DNA from: Chlorophyllum brunneum
Lineage: Eukaryota > Basidiomycota > Agaricomycetes > Agaricales > Agaricaceae
Direction of reading: 5' to 3'
DNA length: 64,000 nucleotides
NCBI GenBank assembly: GCA_963576785.1
Contig: OY756144.1
Coordinates: forward strand, 1,178,001-1,242,000
Shown: positions 1-11,284 of the stretch, one piece after another
How the letters are laid out: each line of letters opens with the position of its first letter
How positions within the stretch are numbered: the first letter of the stretch is position 1
Notes under the pieces: model-generated
What the model saw: only the letters and a program-made list of their open reading frames with translations
Database searches by the model: none
Told to the model about the DNA's origin: nothing
Made by a program: the position numbers and the translations under genes

Positions 1-383
1 GTGGACAGATTGACAATAAGCGGGCCTGAATACTGGTCGGTACCGCGTCGGTCAGAGATCAAACATGACACACATGAAGTAGTTCGTCGTTCAACCACTT
101 GTTACGGACCCAAGCATTCGCAAGCAAACAAACGGTATGTAACTTGTGGCAGTTAATTAGCATTAAACGCTCTGCATGTGATATGCCTTTCTTCCTAAAA
201 CAATGTCAGCAGTTATTGTTGTAATGGTTGACATAGACAAACCGACCTAGTTTCTGGGTCGGTCTTTGGTCGCGCATTGAGAGTAATTTCTATCGTCTGA
301 GGCTGTGGCTCAGGCACCTCGACCTCCTCCCAGTCATACTCGTCGTCACTGTCTGCGGTGAGGGAAGTGAGGTGGTCGTCCAT
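1..383 (-). CDS. RAD4: RAD4/XPC nucleotide-excision-repair protein, N-terminal part only (runs off the left edge)
   Basis: Rad4/XPC recognises helix-distorting DNA damage in the nucleus and starts nucleotide excision repair. Only the first three exons are in the window: 383..247, 194..74 and 25..1, joined by GT-AG introns of 52 and 48 bp. Exon 1 has the acidic DWEEVEVPEP and IEITL signature typical of Rad4 N-termini. Exon 2 reads KKGISHAERLMLIN then CHKLHTVCLLANAWVRNKW, the conserved start of the transglutaminase-like fold. Exon 3 begins ARLLSICP. Phases agree across both junctions. I chose the ATG at 383 (MDDHLTS); in-frame ATGs at 425 and 422 would add 13-14 residues. It is transcribed divergently from the BTB gene at 503, with about 120 bp between starts. 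The identification rests on conserved motifs; the rest of the gene lies outside the window. Confidence 0.85.
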
Positions 384-502
384 GTGAAAGGTCAGACATG
401 GGTACAAATGACTTGGTTTCATCATTGTGTGACCGGTCTGGCAAATAGCGTGACGTCACGCGAGATGGAATTGACCCTAATGCCTCAAGTTTAGATCCTA
501 CC

Positions 503-1702
503 ATGGCATCGTCCCAGGACGACGCAGTGGCCCGGGATGAAGAGTTCTACTTCGAAGACGGAAGTTGTATACTGCGAGTTCAGAATTATCTATTCAATGT
601 ATGTTTGTCCTTCGTACAGGGGTCGACGTTAACCAACTTTTGCAGGTCCATCGCTCTGTCCTCGGTAGGAACTCTGCCTTCTTTAAACAAATGTTTTCCT
701 TGCCTCCGGATGTGGCTAGCAGAGACATTTGTGGCACAACAGATGACCATCCCATCATATGTGATGACACCGTAGATGATTTTCGCGCGCTATGCCATGT
801 TTTATACTCTGGGCAGGTATCTAACCCCTCGTGGTTGCAAGCTGAATATCCCTAATTGTTCTCCTAGTCCCTCAGAATCAGAATTCGGAGCCCGTGATGG
901 GCCGGCCATTCTAAGGGTAGCTCAGGTGGCGTTGCTAGCTCATAAATATGAGTTTGACGCGATCGAGGCCTGGGCACTCAGAGTTGTATCAAATTCGTTG
1001 TCGGATCTAAGCATCCTCCCATTCGAGAGCGTTACATCTGTTCTCGATGTAGCAGTCAAATGTGGATGGAAAGGCGTTAGTGACAAACTAGAAACCCACC
1101 TGCTAGGGCTGACCAGGACTGACGTCGATAAAACCTCTATTGAGACGGCCTCGAAGCTCAGCATAGTAGTCAAGTTTGCTGAGCGGCAAGGACGCCCACA
1201 ACTTCAGGCGGAAGCCTACCATGCGTACTTGCAAGCCATCAAATGGAATTTCAACTCGGTTGAACGCTCAAAGCAAGTAAACGATGCTCCCTCGGTCCAA
1301 TTCATCACAAATTTCCCCCAAACTCTTGACAGCCTACTTGCGTTAAACGACGCTCAAAGGTCCCACCTCTTTCAAGGATTCACCCACCTTACATATCTGC
1401 GACATCGTTTACTAACGCCTCCGAAGTTCCCGCATGCCGACAGAAACTGTATCGAGCTGGGAGACCATATACGCTGCGACGAGTGTATCAGGGAGTGGTG
1501 GCGAAAAATGGGTGCCGCGGTGATGGAACTGCAATGCGGGCCCAGGGACTTTCTGGACTTCATAATACATATCATCTCTCGCAAGGGGATGCAAGGCTGC
1601 AACTCTGCCCACCCCGATTGTATTCAGAAGTTCAAGCAGGAACTGATCAAGATGAGGTCGGTACTTAACGCAGAGCTCCCGAAATACTTTGGGCTACTGT
1701 GA
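503..1702 (+). CDS. BTB/POZ domain protein 1
   Basis: A 365-residue protein with an N-terminal BTB/POZ fold, a dimerisation module often used in adaptor or transcription-related proteins. The agaric-type signature is clear: FYFEDGSCILRVQNYLFN, then VHRSVLGRNSAFFKQMFSLP, then HPIICDDTVDDFRALCHVLYSG. The later half contains LLAHKYEFDAIEAWALRV and ends KYFGLL. Exons are 503..598, 646..812 and 868..1702. The first intron (phase 0) is an ordinary 47-bp GT-AG intron. The second (phase 2) keeps frame only with a GC donor at 813 (GG|GCAGGT) and AG at 867. The ATG sits in ACCATGG. Substrate and partner are unknown. Three paralogues lie at 13,967-15,346, 16,803-18,031 and 18,391-19,638, with introns at matching positions. 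Confidence 0.85.
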
Positions 1703-1972
1703 TTGGTCTATCTATGATACCCCCCAATCTACTCGATATATTGAGACCTAGCTGCTTGGAACAAATTTGACTGATTGTCCACTTCCCCGTCGTCATGACT
1801 TCGTGGATTTGGCATCATCAAAAAAATGTTAGGGAAGCGGACCAAATTTTGGTCAAGCAATCCGTACAAAATCATGTTATGCGACTAAGAATCATTCGAA
1901 TATTTACGGTATCAATTAAACCAACATGCGTACAAAATCTTAGCTCGCCTGCAAGCCTAACCCCCTGAAAAC

Positions 1973-4900
1973 CTATAATGCAACGCCAGCATACGCCTGT
2001 TCACCCTCAATCTCATCCTCAGCCTTCTTCATCTTATCCAAACTATATCTTGGACCTTGTACATCAAGGTCGTGGGGTGTCGTGGTCGCTGTAGTTGTGG
2101 GTGCCGATATCGGTTTTGGGGGCGAAGCTGGGGTCGTCAAAGTCGTAGAAGGCAAAGGCGGAAGCGACGTGGTCGATTTCATGTTCCCAACAGAAGGTAA
2201 CGGTTTCTCAACGGAGACTGGGGTCGATTGTGGACCCTCACTCGACTTGGCCTTAGCCAACTTCGACGAAAAGAAGGATCCAATCCCAACTCCCCAAGCC
2301 GACAAATTATTCGCAGCTACTGAGGCCCCCACCATCCCATTTGTTCCAGCCGCAGCTGTTATCGAAGGACTCCTCGCTTGCTCCTGTGCACCAGGACTGG
2401 TAGTCCCATTCGTTGATGAAGAAGATGAAAACGTCGGCAAAATTGAAAAAGGCCTTGATATAGGTTTTGGTGACTCGGTGCCACTATTTTGGCCATACAC
2501 TCCACCTTGAATATCCAAATCAGATCTAGACACCTCGACGGGTGTGCTCAGGCCTGAAGTATCCGACATTGTCGAAGAGTTACTTGTCGTACTTGTCTGT
2601 CTTTGTGCCCACCGTTCCCGGACTCCTTCCATAGCTTTGAAGAAATTTGTGGATCCCGTTGCCAATGTCCGCGCGACTGCTTCCCGAGCAGGTGCAAGCT
2701 GTTGCTCTAGTTTAAGTTCCTGGATCCCCTCTTGTAGACGGAGGCCGAGATCTGCTACAACAGAGGGTTTCTCTGTGCATGGATGTCTGTATATATGTGT
2801 ATAATGAGTTAATCCGAGTTAAAGATCAGAATTGTAGGAACGCACCGAGGTTCAACGATGTCAAAGATCAGTGGATCGGTGATGCGGTCCCAGACGGTAT
2901 GTGCATTGGTATTCCGAAATTCAAAAATCCATAGCGGATTAAAATCTTCTGTGTTGGCCACGTCACCACCTGCGAGCGTCATGAGAATTATGTATCCATT
3001 AAGGGTATAAAGACGCACCTGTTCCACCAGTTATCAACACGCCACTCCCCTCTCCCTTCAGCACAAAGTCTCTATACTTGACAGAGGATAATGCGGCGGA
3101 AATATACTCCTCGAACTGAAACTATACGTCAGTGCACGATCTAAAAATGGATCCAAGAGTTGCACCTTGCTTCGCAAGTAATCGTCACTGCCTTTGAACC
3201 TAGAAACCTTCCTCTAACGACCTTCTCAAAAAACATAGTCAGACGACTCACTGTAGGGTTGATTCTTCATCATCCCAGTGTTCATTCACATCATTCACAA
3301 TATCATCCATCCACTTGCGATCTGCCGCTGTCAAACCTGCCGAACGTTCCAATTTCGGATCGCGAAACTCGATCGTTCCTGATTCAGTCTATATCCACCG
3401 ATCAACTATTGGTCCTCATGAAGGAGGGTTTGGCACGTACATTGACGAGTATATCAATCTCCTTCTGTTGTGTTACAATCGAATTCGTGCTCCCACATAA
3501 CCAACTCGGTGTGTCCTTGATCATATCTAGTTGTTGCAAGGGAAGGTATGGCTGAAAAAATGCGTCCTATAGAGGACAAAGCCCAGTTAGAGGATGCAGT
3601 CTGACGACCTGCCCATAAGAAAGTAACCCTGTACCTTGCCAAACACATCCAGCGGCAAACCCATAAACGCCATCATACTCCTACGGTCAGACGTTTTCAG
3701 CGAGTTAGGTCGCGATAGCGTCGGCGCTCGTTTGGCTAGAGGTGGCGAGCCACAATCTTCAAGAGTTTGCAACAAACCTAGCGGAGAGGTGAGTGAATCG
3801 CGAGTGAAAAGAGTGAAAATGTCTTACCAGGTAACAGCGATATCAGAGAATACTGGTACGTGCATAACCGCTCTACAGGGTGGCCGAAGAACATTATCTC
3901 CACACCATAAGCTAAAGAATGATGACACGAAGAGTAGGGCTCACCTTCTTCTGGAGCATCAGGGCCTTGACGAGAATAAGTGTACGATGCCGAAAGAGAT
4001 GAACAAAGTCTCGTCTAATCGAGGGTAGTTGAACACAACGATGGTCATTGAAATGGAGGATACGCACAAGCTCGTGCCTATAATGTTGTTGAACATATAA
4101 TCTCCCGGGAAGAAGCATAACGCTCACCCATGTACAACCCACTTTCTGTTAATTGTCCTCTTAAACTCGGTTCTAAGTTGATGGCGAAGTCGTCCAATAT
4201 ACTGGTATCCGAAAAGTCCCTGTGGGAGCCTGAGCTCCAGCATATGGACGGCACGATTCATGATTGACGTACCTTTGCTGGAAGAGTGCGGTTGTCACAA
4301 CACGAAGCTTTTCCCTATGGCAGGGCGTTAACGCTGTGCTTGTTGGACAATGGGACAGCGGACCTTATAGGACCGAAAACTGGGTTAGACGCCAGGACAA
4401 CAACGGCCTTCTGTACCGTGGAACGAGTGACATCGGGATCTCGTACGAGCAGTGCTTTCGCAGCTATTTGCTGGTTACATCTAAAGCAGTATGCATATAA
4501 GTCATGATAGAAATCTTGCTCAGGGATCAAACTTGCGAAATGCCAAAAATAGTCGTCGTATTAGGACCTGGAGGCACGAGATGGAAGTATGAGTAGTCTT
4601 CGGAGCTCTAAAGATGGATAAGGGAAGAGACATGAGAAAATGATGAGTAGACTCACAAGGTGGGCGCCATCAGGAAGTGCGAGGAAGGGTAAAATTTTTG
4701 CAACCTCTTCGACGTCGAAAATGTCTCCTTTCGACCACTCTATTCGGGGGCCAACCTGTGTGTTATATTAATTCAGGCTTCGGGGTGATGACGATCATCA
4801 CTCACAAGATGATTAAAGTCGACTAGCGCGATACCTAATACTAGAGGTCCCCGGGGTGGGGTGACGAGCAAAGACTCGGGTCTTGCTTTACGCGAAGATG

Positions 4901-5417
4901 TAGTGGAGGTGAGGGAAGATATTGATACGGTGTCGTCTCTTGCCGGCGGTGTGGGTGGATACGTGGTCGTCGGGAGTGTAACAATTGGGACGGAAGAACG
5001 AGGGGGTATAGATACTGGAGGTGGCAGGGAGGGAATAGTAATGGTCTCCTTGGTCGCGGTCAATGGCTCCTCTTCGAATATCGAAGGCGGGGCTGTCGTA
5101 TTTGGTGTTTCTCCCACAATGGACATCCGATGTTTATACATACTCATGTCGTCTGCATCCGAGCTGAAATCAGTGTCGACGGTGAACTGGTTGGACTCGC
5201 GCTTATCACTGTCGCGCAGGAAAGCACCGGGGTTCGCGAGAAACTTGTGAGCGTCAGCATCAGAGTTCTGGGTTGCTGCAGACTGTCTGCGAGACTCAGA
5301 GGGAGAATCGAGGGAGATGGAGCGCTGGGAGGCGGTGTCTGCATCCGAGTCCGGGTCGTCGTGTGCAATGTTTTTGGAGGGAATTGTTGGAGAGACAGGG
5401 GGCAGCTGCAGGGCCAT
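1973..5417 (-). CDS. AVL9: AVL9-family late secretory pathway protein (DENN-like)
   Basis: Avl9 is a conserved DENN-related protein acting in late secretory traffic from the Golgi. The gene has many exons. Exon 1 (5417..4806) encodes a low-complexity Ser/Pro/Thr-rich extension, then GPLVLGIALVDFNHL, the family N-terminus. Exon 2 (4755..4657) continues VGPRIEWSKGDIFDVEEVAK and ILPFLALPDGAHL. Further exons read QIAAKALLVRDPDVTRSTVQ with NPVFGPIR (about 4470-4360) and EQVRLYTLNGYIILMTLAGG followed by NAHTVWDRITDP (about 3025-2850). The last exon carries EAVARTLATGSTNFFKAMEG and a Ser/Pro-rich tail, with a TAG stop at 1973. The first true ATG is at 5417. I did not resolve every central exon (about 2,850-4,300). 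It is divergent from the secreted-protein gene at 5631. Confidence 0.8.
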
Positions 5418-5630
5418 TTCAGCTCGAAGAATTTGTGGTGGCAGAAACGGTGTCCTCAACTGAAGAGACCATCACTGCTTATGTCAGCGCTGTTTAGGTA
5501 AGCGAGATAAGATATATGGGGCAGCCTCCGTTCATCAACGGCAGCACGAGTTCTGCCCAACCATCATGTAACAAACTGGCCAAAGGTTACTCTCCCGAAT
5601 ACACAGGTCTTCCTTCCACCGCCACCAGCC

Positions 5631-6781
5631 ATGACCCCGCGCCTGTTACTCGTCCTTCTGTGCTGGGTCGCCTGTGCCCTTGCTATCCCTCTCGTGCCCA
5701 TTGCCATCGGTCCCGAGTACCTAGTGACTTTCTGGAATATGCCACTATTCAGGACGTTACGGGCACATCTTTGGGGTCAAAGTGTCCATATATTGAAAAT
5801 ATCATCGCAGACACCTGGCTGGTACGATCCCGGAATTAATGGTGGTCAAATGCTCGACGTACGTTGAAATTTCACTCGAATACACCAAGTATGCTAAAGA
5901 GATATAGTTCACTACTGCACACTACGGAGAACCACTAAATATTATCATCTCGGGGAATTCTGACCCATTCGTTCTGACTGACAATGGAATACACTCCTAC
6001 GCAAAGTAACCGAGTGCTGCCTTCCTTACCCACGTGCCTCTCATGCGTCTTCAGGTCCTTAGGATTCTCGGAAGAGTGTTTAGGCCTGCATTATGGAAAC
6101 AGACACGAAGCTGACCTAGGCGATGGTGACGGTCGCAAGGTTGAGCAGTTCCTCGCTCGTCAAGATTATTTCCCAATATGGGGCACTTGTTGGGAAAGCC
6201 TAGCAGGTATGTCGCCACATCACCCTCCAAACGTAACACTCAGCTCTCATGAAGGCGGACACCACTTTCGCGCATGGAAACAAAACGGTACCTGGGCCAA
6301 TAGCGGAGCGTGGTTTATCGGGTACGTACATCGCCATCCGTGTTTCACCCTTTCTCACAGATCACACGTGTAGGGCGTCAAAGGAGCTTGTAAGTGCGAA
6401 CTCCACTTCGACACGGCCCAGCTTATTTATATCACTGCACAGGACTATCGACATCATCATGGCATTGCCCCGAACGGCTACAATCTCGGTACGAGTCGGG
6501 GGCTTGATACGCCATGAAATTCGGCTAACATACTTGACCCCTAGGTCGCGATTGGATCGTGGAGCGCGCTACGTCTGGAGGAAGCTGGCAAGGCAAATCC
6601 TGGGGAGCAGACGTCGAGTGGCGCTACGATCTTTTGGAAGCAGGGAGCGAAGGTAAGTTCATCATCGCTGACACGAAGTTAAAGTCGGCTTTATGAAATC
6701 CGACATCCAGGTGTCAATCATGGTATAGAACAAGATGGCCGTGTTGCCGTATTAACCGTGCACCGGTTACTGTACGTTTAG
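5631..6781 (+). CDS. secreted 261-residue protein of unknown function
   Basis: The ATG opens a signal peptide (LLLVLLCWVACALA) followed by a 240-residue secreted domain. Eight exons keep frame: 5631..5858, 5908..6005, 6055..6206, 6255..6321, 6374..6389, 6443..6488, 6545..6652 and 6711..6781. The fifth exon is only 16 bp. Notable segments are EPLNIIISGNSDPFVL, EQFLARQDYFPIWGTCWES, GGHHFRAWKQNG, HHHGIAPNGYNLGRDW, WGADVEWRYDLLEAG and NHGIEQDGRVAVLTVHRL. It resembles uncharacterised secreted proteins found widely in basidiomycetes, a match from memory of the repeated NGYNLGRDW and NHGI.QDGRVAVLTV elements. No catalytic function can be assigned. The conserved His and Asp residues could suggest an enzyme, but that is speculation. 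Confidence 0.75.
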
Positions 6782-7078
6782 ACAGGCCGCGCCCCAACCC
6801 ATATACGAACGGTGGAACGCTATTGATTAGCTGCACCCCTTGTAAAATATGTATTGACCCACACTAGATTACCTGTGTATTCCTGTATATTCGCCTTGAC
6901 TCCTGTATATGATTTCGACAAACGTTCGTCCAACCTCGGTGACATCACCCCTGATCAGATCCAGTCTGTTTGCGCGTGTTGAAACCAAAACACCAACTTG
7001 AGAAATCGCCATCAAAAAAATCCAAATATTTCTACCTGTCGAATGCACTCATAACTCGAACCTCAAAAGCTTCCAACC

Positions 7079-8604
7079 ATGACTGAACAAAAAAGCGTAG
7101 CTTCCACATTAAATTCTCAATCCCTATCTCCCCTTAAAAACAAGGGCAAGGGCAAAAAGAAAGCGACCGTAGCTGCCCCACCTCCGCCTGCTGAACACTC
7201 CGAAGAGGAAGACGATGACGATGCCATATCTGAAAGACACAACTCCAATTTCGATGACGCGGTTGATAAGGAAAGCGACAACAGCGAAGACGAAGAAGAT
7301 AGCGAAGACGAAGGCGTAGACCAAGAAGGAATGGAAAGACTTATGAAACTATTAGGCGAGGACGGACTGGACGATTTCGATAGGTCACAATTGAGAAATT
7401 TGGTTGGTGAGGAAGAGGATAGCGAGGAGGATGAAGGAGATAATGATTGTGGAGATGAGGAAGGAGCAGAGACGGCGGAAGAGGACGAGGAGGACGAGAG
7501 TGGAAGCGACGAAGATCAGGAGATGTTGCACGGAGAAAAACTTGCCATGGTGGGTGACGCAGAAAGTGACGAAGAAAACGAGGAGCAAGACGATGCAATA
7601 CCTCTCGACGAAGTAGACTCGATAGACGAGGACGCAGTCCCACAACAAAAACTCGAGATCGACAATAAAGTACGAGGGCTCCTTCCGCCCTTCCATTAAC
7701 TTTTTTGCTTACTTGTATGACTTCAGGTTGCTCTCGAACGTATCCGCCAAAACATACAACTTGATCCCTCATTACCGTGGACCGAAACACTCGTAGTCAC
7801 CTATCCCCAAAAAATCGAGGCTGACGTCGATGATGATCTCAACCGCGAACTCTCATTGTACGTGCACATCCGCTCCTTCCGCTGTCCAACCACCGGCTAA
7901 ATAGCTGTCGTATTTCGTTACCAGCTACAAACAGGCTCTTCACAGTGCACAAACTGCTCGTACACTCGCCGCGAAACATAACTTTGCTTTCACCCGTCCT
8001 TCAGATTACTTTGCCGAAATGGTCAAATCAGATGCACACATGGAACGCATCCGCCAACGTTTGTTGAACGAAAACGCAGGTATCAAGAAGAGCGAAGAGA
8101 AAAGGAGGGAGAGGGAGGGTAAGAAGTTTGGTAAGCAAGTGCAGATTGAGAAGCTGAAGGAGAGGGAGAAGTCGAAGAAGGAGATGGAAGAGCGATTGAA
8201 GAATTTGAAGCGGAGTAAGTTTGTCATTCTATTATTTATTTCAACTTTCATTTACCTGTTTTATAGAACGGAAGGATATGCTGGACAACGCCCAGGGTAA
8301 TCGCGTCGAAGATTTCGATGTTACAGTCGAAGACGCCATTTCTGATCGTCCGTCCAAACGTAATAAATCCTCTGAAGGGGACAAAAAAGCTAGGATACCT
8401 CGCCAGGCGCGTGATAAGAAATATGGATTCGGTGGTGCCGGTCGAAGGTCAAAACAAAACACAAAAGAGTCGACTGATAATTTCGGTCCTGGAGCTGGGA
8501 GGGGCAAAAAAGGCAAAGGCGGTGCAGCTGGGAAAGTTGGGAAAGGTGGAAAGAAGCAGAGACCTGGAAAGTCGAAGCGGGTGGCGGCGCGCAGCAAGTC
8601 ATGA
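7079..8604 (+). CDS. EBP2: rRNA-processing protein EBP2
   Basis: Ebp2 is a nucleolar protein needed for 27S pre-rRNA processing and 60S subunit assembly. Exons are 7079..7669, 7727..7857, 7925..8214 and 8267..8604, giving 449 residues. The first exon is Lys-rich then very acidic. Exons 2-3 hold the conserved core: LPWTETLVVTYPQKIEADV, DDLNRELSFYKQALHSA, and FTRPSDYFAEMVKSDAHMER. This is followed by a Lys/Glu-rich coiled coil. Exon 4 carries the basic Gly-rich C-terminus (RDKKYGFGGAGRRSKQNTKE, then GKKGKGG repeats) typical of the family. Intron phases agree at all three junctions. The length is typical for a fungal Ebp2 with an extended acidic region. A polypurine-rich stretch at 8081-8215 reflects the coiled-coil codons. 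Confidence 0.93.
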
Positions 8605-9910
8605 TTTTCGTTGCGTGCCTGTATATATGTGCTCGTTTATTGACCCCGGAATGTTGTGTTTAGGAATTGTAAGCCGTGACCGGAGACACATGTACACGGT
8701 GTTTTTAACGACTTGGGCTGGACGACGCAATCCCTCGCAATTGCACAACATGCGCAGAGAAGACAAACCACGTCAGAACGAGGGTCTTGTGGACCGTGAG
8801 CCGTGGCAAACAGGCGCCACCACCAGCGGGAACACAAAAGTCATGTCCATTACGAAAACAAAAACATGTTGAGTCAACTTTACGGAAACACTCAACTAAA
8901 GCATGGTACGCTTTGCGATTTGGAACCACCGTATTCTCTGTCACCAAGTGGCTCATCCAGGCTTTGGGGCGAAGATGACTGCTTTCATGACTGGTCTAGC
9001 AGTGTGCGCAATGGTGACTGACTTAATGGCTGCTTCAACAATCTGCGAAACCGTGCTAATCTTGGTGACGGCGGCACACGTGCCAGCTTCAAGAGTGAAG
9101 GTGATCTGTGACCCTCTCTCAGGGGCTCCAGAAAAGACCGAAGAGTCAGAAAATTGAGAACCCTGTGGAACGATAGTGATGGATGGTGGTAATGGGAGAA
9201 TAAGACTCCTCACTAGGGCTTGTGGCCGACGAATGAGGCACTCTCTCCGTGGCACGAGAGGAAGGAGCCGTTTGAGTAGCGTCAGAAGGTGGGGTACATG
9301 CTGTGGGGTCGCCATAACCGTGGCCATACGGGCTGGCTGTGTCGGTAAGGATAACGGTTGTGCCTGGAACTGAGGCCGAGGAGAGAGCAACGAGAGGAAG
9401 TTTAAACTACATCCTGAGTAAAATCGAGGTGTTGCACGAGATGACAATAGGCTGGATATCTCGGATCGGCAACCCCCGCCTTCGGATTAGTTGTGATCAT
9501 GACGGCTTCGGAGGGTGCCCAGTGGTAGTTGGCTCCTAGTATTTTCCAAACGCCAGTTTCGTCAATTCCGGAGGATCAATGGCTGATGTGCAGTAGGACC
9601 GCGGAATCACCCAGATACACCAGCATACGCATCCTCACCAGCAGAGCTCACACCAAGACGTAGGAATGCTGTCACTCCCAATCCGGAAACAAGCATCCTG
9701 GTTTCCTTGCAACCCTCCTTGACAAACTGTCGCTCCTCCAGACAATTGTATGTGCAAGACTAAAAGCCGGGGTGTTGGAGAGGCGGTTCGGGTAATTGTG
9801 AACAATCGAGGGGCGGAAGGACGGCAGGCGTAGAGGCGAAGGAGGAGGTGGGCTGGTACTACCGTAGGTATAGAGTTACTTCTTTGAGCGCCATTAGTGT
9901 GAACCTTCAA
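8605..9910 (-). pseudogene. poorly coding stretch with a possible broken small-secreted (CFEM-like) remnant
   Basis: No gene can be followed through this interval. On the - strand near 9,755-9,640 two overlapping frames each give half of a Cys-rich pattern: CTYNCLEERQFVKEGCKE in one and QDACFRIGSDSIPTSWCELC in another. Together they resemble the Cys spacing of a CFEM domain interrupted by a frameshift. Further along (about 9,400-8,953) a Ser/Thr/Pro-rich open frame ends VMKAVIFAPKPG. CFEM proteins often have such Ser-rich tails. No convincing signal peptide or splice structure was found. It could be a decayed gene or chance. A short AAGCTTCAAGCTTCAA tandem motif lies at about 9,905-9,925. Confidence 0.2.
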
Positions 9911-10148
9911 GCTTCAAGCTTCAAAGCTCCAAGGCACGCATGCCCGAGTCTAGTGACCCACAAGCACATTCGCTTCCTTATATTAATATCTTGTTTGTCC
10001 CCATCGATATCGTGAGGTCTGTAACGACTGGACCCACCCCGTACAGCAGATCCAGCTTGGAATTATTCTTGGATATTTACAGGAGTACAGGTAGGGTTGA
10101 CAAAGAGAAGCTCGTTCTAACGGCGAATAACTACGAATCATGGAGTAG

Positions 10149-10754
10149 TTAGTGATAACTCTGTTTGGCCTTGGCAAGGACGGCTGAGAACAGTAGTGAA
10201 GGATGCATCAGAAATCACGAACAAACGGTTTAGCGACTGAAAGTTGGGGCGACTCACTCTCGAAGGCAACCTCGCTGTAGTCAGTGGCCTGGATCTCAAA
10301 AGCAGCCCCCACCAAACTCCTTCGCAATGCGTCTTTTGACGAAGCGTAGACCATCTTCTGTTTTATTTTCGCGTCATCGGGACTCCTGTAGAGTAGTGTA
10401 ATTAGCATGTCGCTGCCCAAGTGCAACATCCACATAGAGACACACCAACTGACAAATACCAGCTTGTTGCGCTTTCCCCCGCCCTCAGCGTCGTATTCGA
10501 AGTCATAGATAGCCCATCGAGGCTCTGCTTCTGGCAAGTGCTGTAAGAAATCATTGTAATCGGTGTCTTTGGATGACTCGGAGACAATGATCTCCGTATT
10601 GGCCTTGTTCAACGAGAAGATGATGTACTTGTTTGTTTTCTTCAGCTTGAGTTCTTGGAAGACTTCAAGGCACTGAGGATTGACTTGGACTCCAGAAGCC
10701 TGTTGATATGTTCGGTCGATGGAATAGGATGTCTAGAAATAGTTAACTCACCAT
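10149..10754 (-). CDS. COF1: cofilin / actin-depolymerising factor
   Basis: Cofilin binds and severs actin filaments in the cytoplasm and drives actin turnover. Four exons, 10754..10752, 10699..10446, 10385..10258 and 10183..10149, give 139 residues, the usual ADF length. Exon 1 codes only the initiator Met: ATG is followed at once by GTGAGT. Exon 2 continues ASGVQVNPQCLEVFQELKLK, then TNKYIIFSLNKANTEIIV and RWAIYDFEYDAEGGGKRNKL. Exon 3 reads SPDDAKIKQKMVYASSKDAL, the conserved actin-binding long helix, and the last exon ends TVLAKAKQSYH. All intron phases agree. The Ser/Ala after Met is the usual regulatory-Ser region (here MAS). Confidence 0.93.
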
Positions 10755-11284
10755 TGTGGAGGACGGATAGGTCGAGATGAAGGTAAGATGCAAAGGCTTG
10801 TATGGCTGTGGATATCATGATCAACATCTACCATAAAAGGTAGCGCAGCACCATTAATCAGGCTTAGATAACACGCCACACCGGTCACGCCCCTCGCGTC
10901 GACCCACATACACGGTATCAAAGTCAGAGAGTGTAAGCCAAGTTCCCTTGTTCCTTGTTATAACGCGCTTATGGGCATTGCAAATGGCCCGTATCCTAGT
11001 GGTAATTCCAGCGATACAACTTCGCACTCCTGGGAAATGAAGGCCGATGTGTGCCAATAGTATGTCAGCTTTGGTACGAGGGCTTTGGACATCAAAGTAT
11101 CAAGACAATAGGAGGCATTGATATTGCTTCCAAGTAGCCATGGATAACCACTATGTGTGTTGGTATTGAACTGACCATACAACATGAATAGATTCATCAA
11201 TTTCAGTAGATCAAAGGGACTCAATCTTCCCAGGAAAAAATGCTGGGCTACCCTTGTTCTCATCGTACCAAGGCTTGTCATGAG
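10755..11284. other. intergenic, nothing recognised
   Basis: Between the cofilin start and the hydrolase stop I see only short frames with no family resemblance. It must hold the cofilin promoter and the hydrolase 3' UTR. Confidence 0.6.

Noticed and set aside
2082..2510. 142-codon + strand open frame
   Set aside because: It is antisense to the low-complexity last exon of AVL9; Ser/Pro/Thr-rich codons give open opposite frames.
4861..5250. 129-codon + strand open frame
   Set aside because: Antisense of AVL9 exon 1, which ends in the conserved GIALVDFNHL; composition (Gly/Val/Glu-rich) is that of a shadow frame.
7341..7790. 149-codon - strand open frame
   Set aside because: Antisense of the acidic first exon of EBP2 and crosses its intron.
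8318..8872. 184-codon + strand open frame
   Set aside because: Overlaps the last EBP2 exon in another frame; the EBP2 frame has family support and this one none.
10958..11281. 107-codon - strand frame between cofilin and the hydrolase
   Set aside because: No recognisable domain, no splice support, atypical composition; treated as intergenic.
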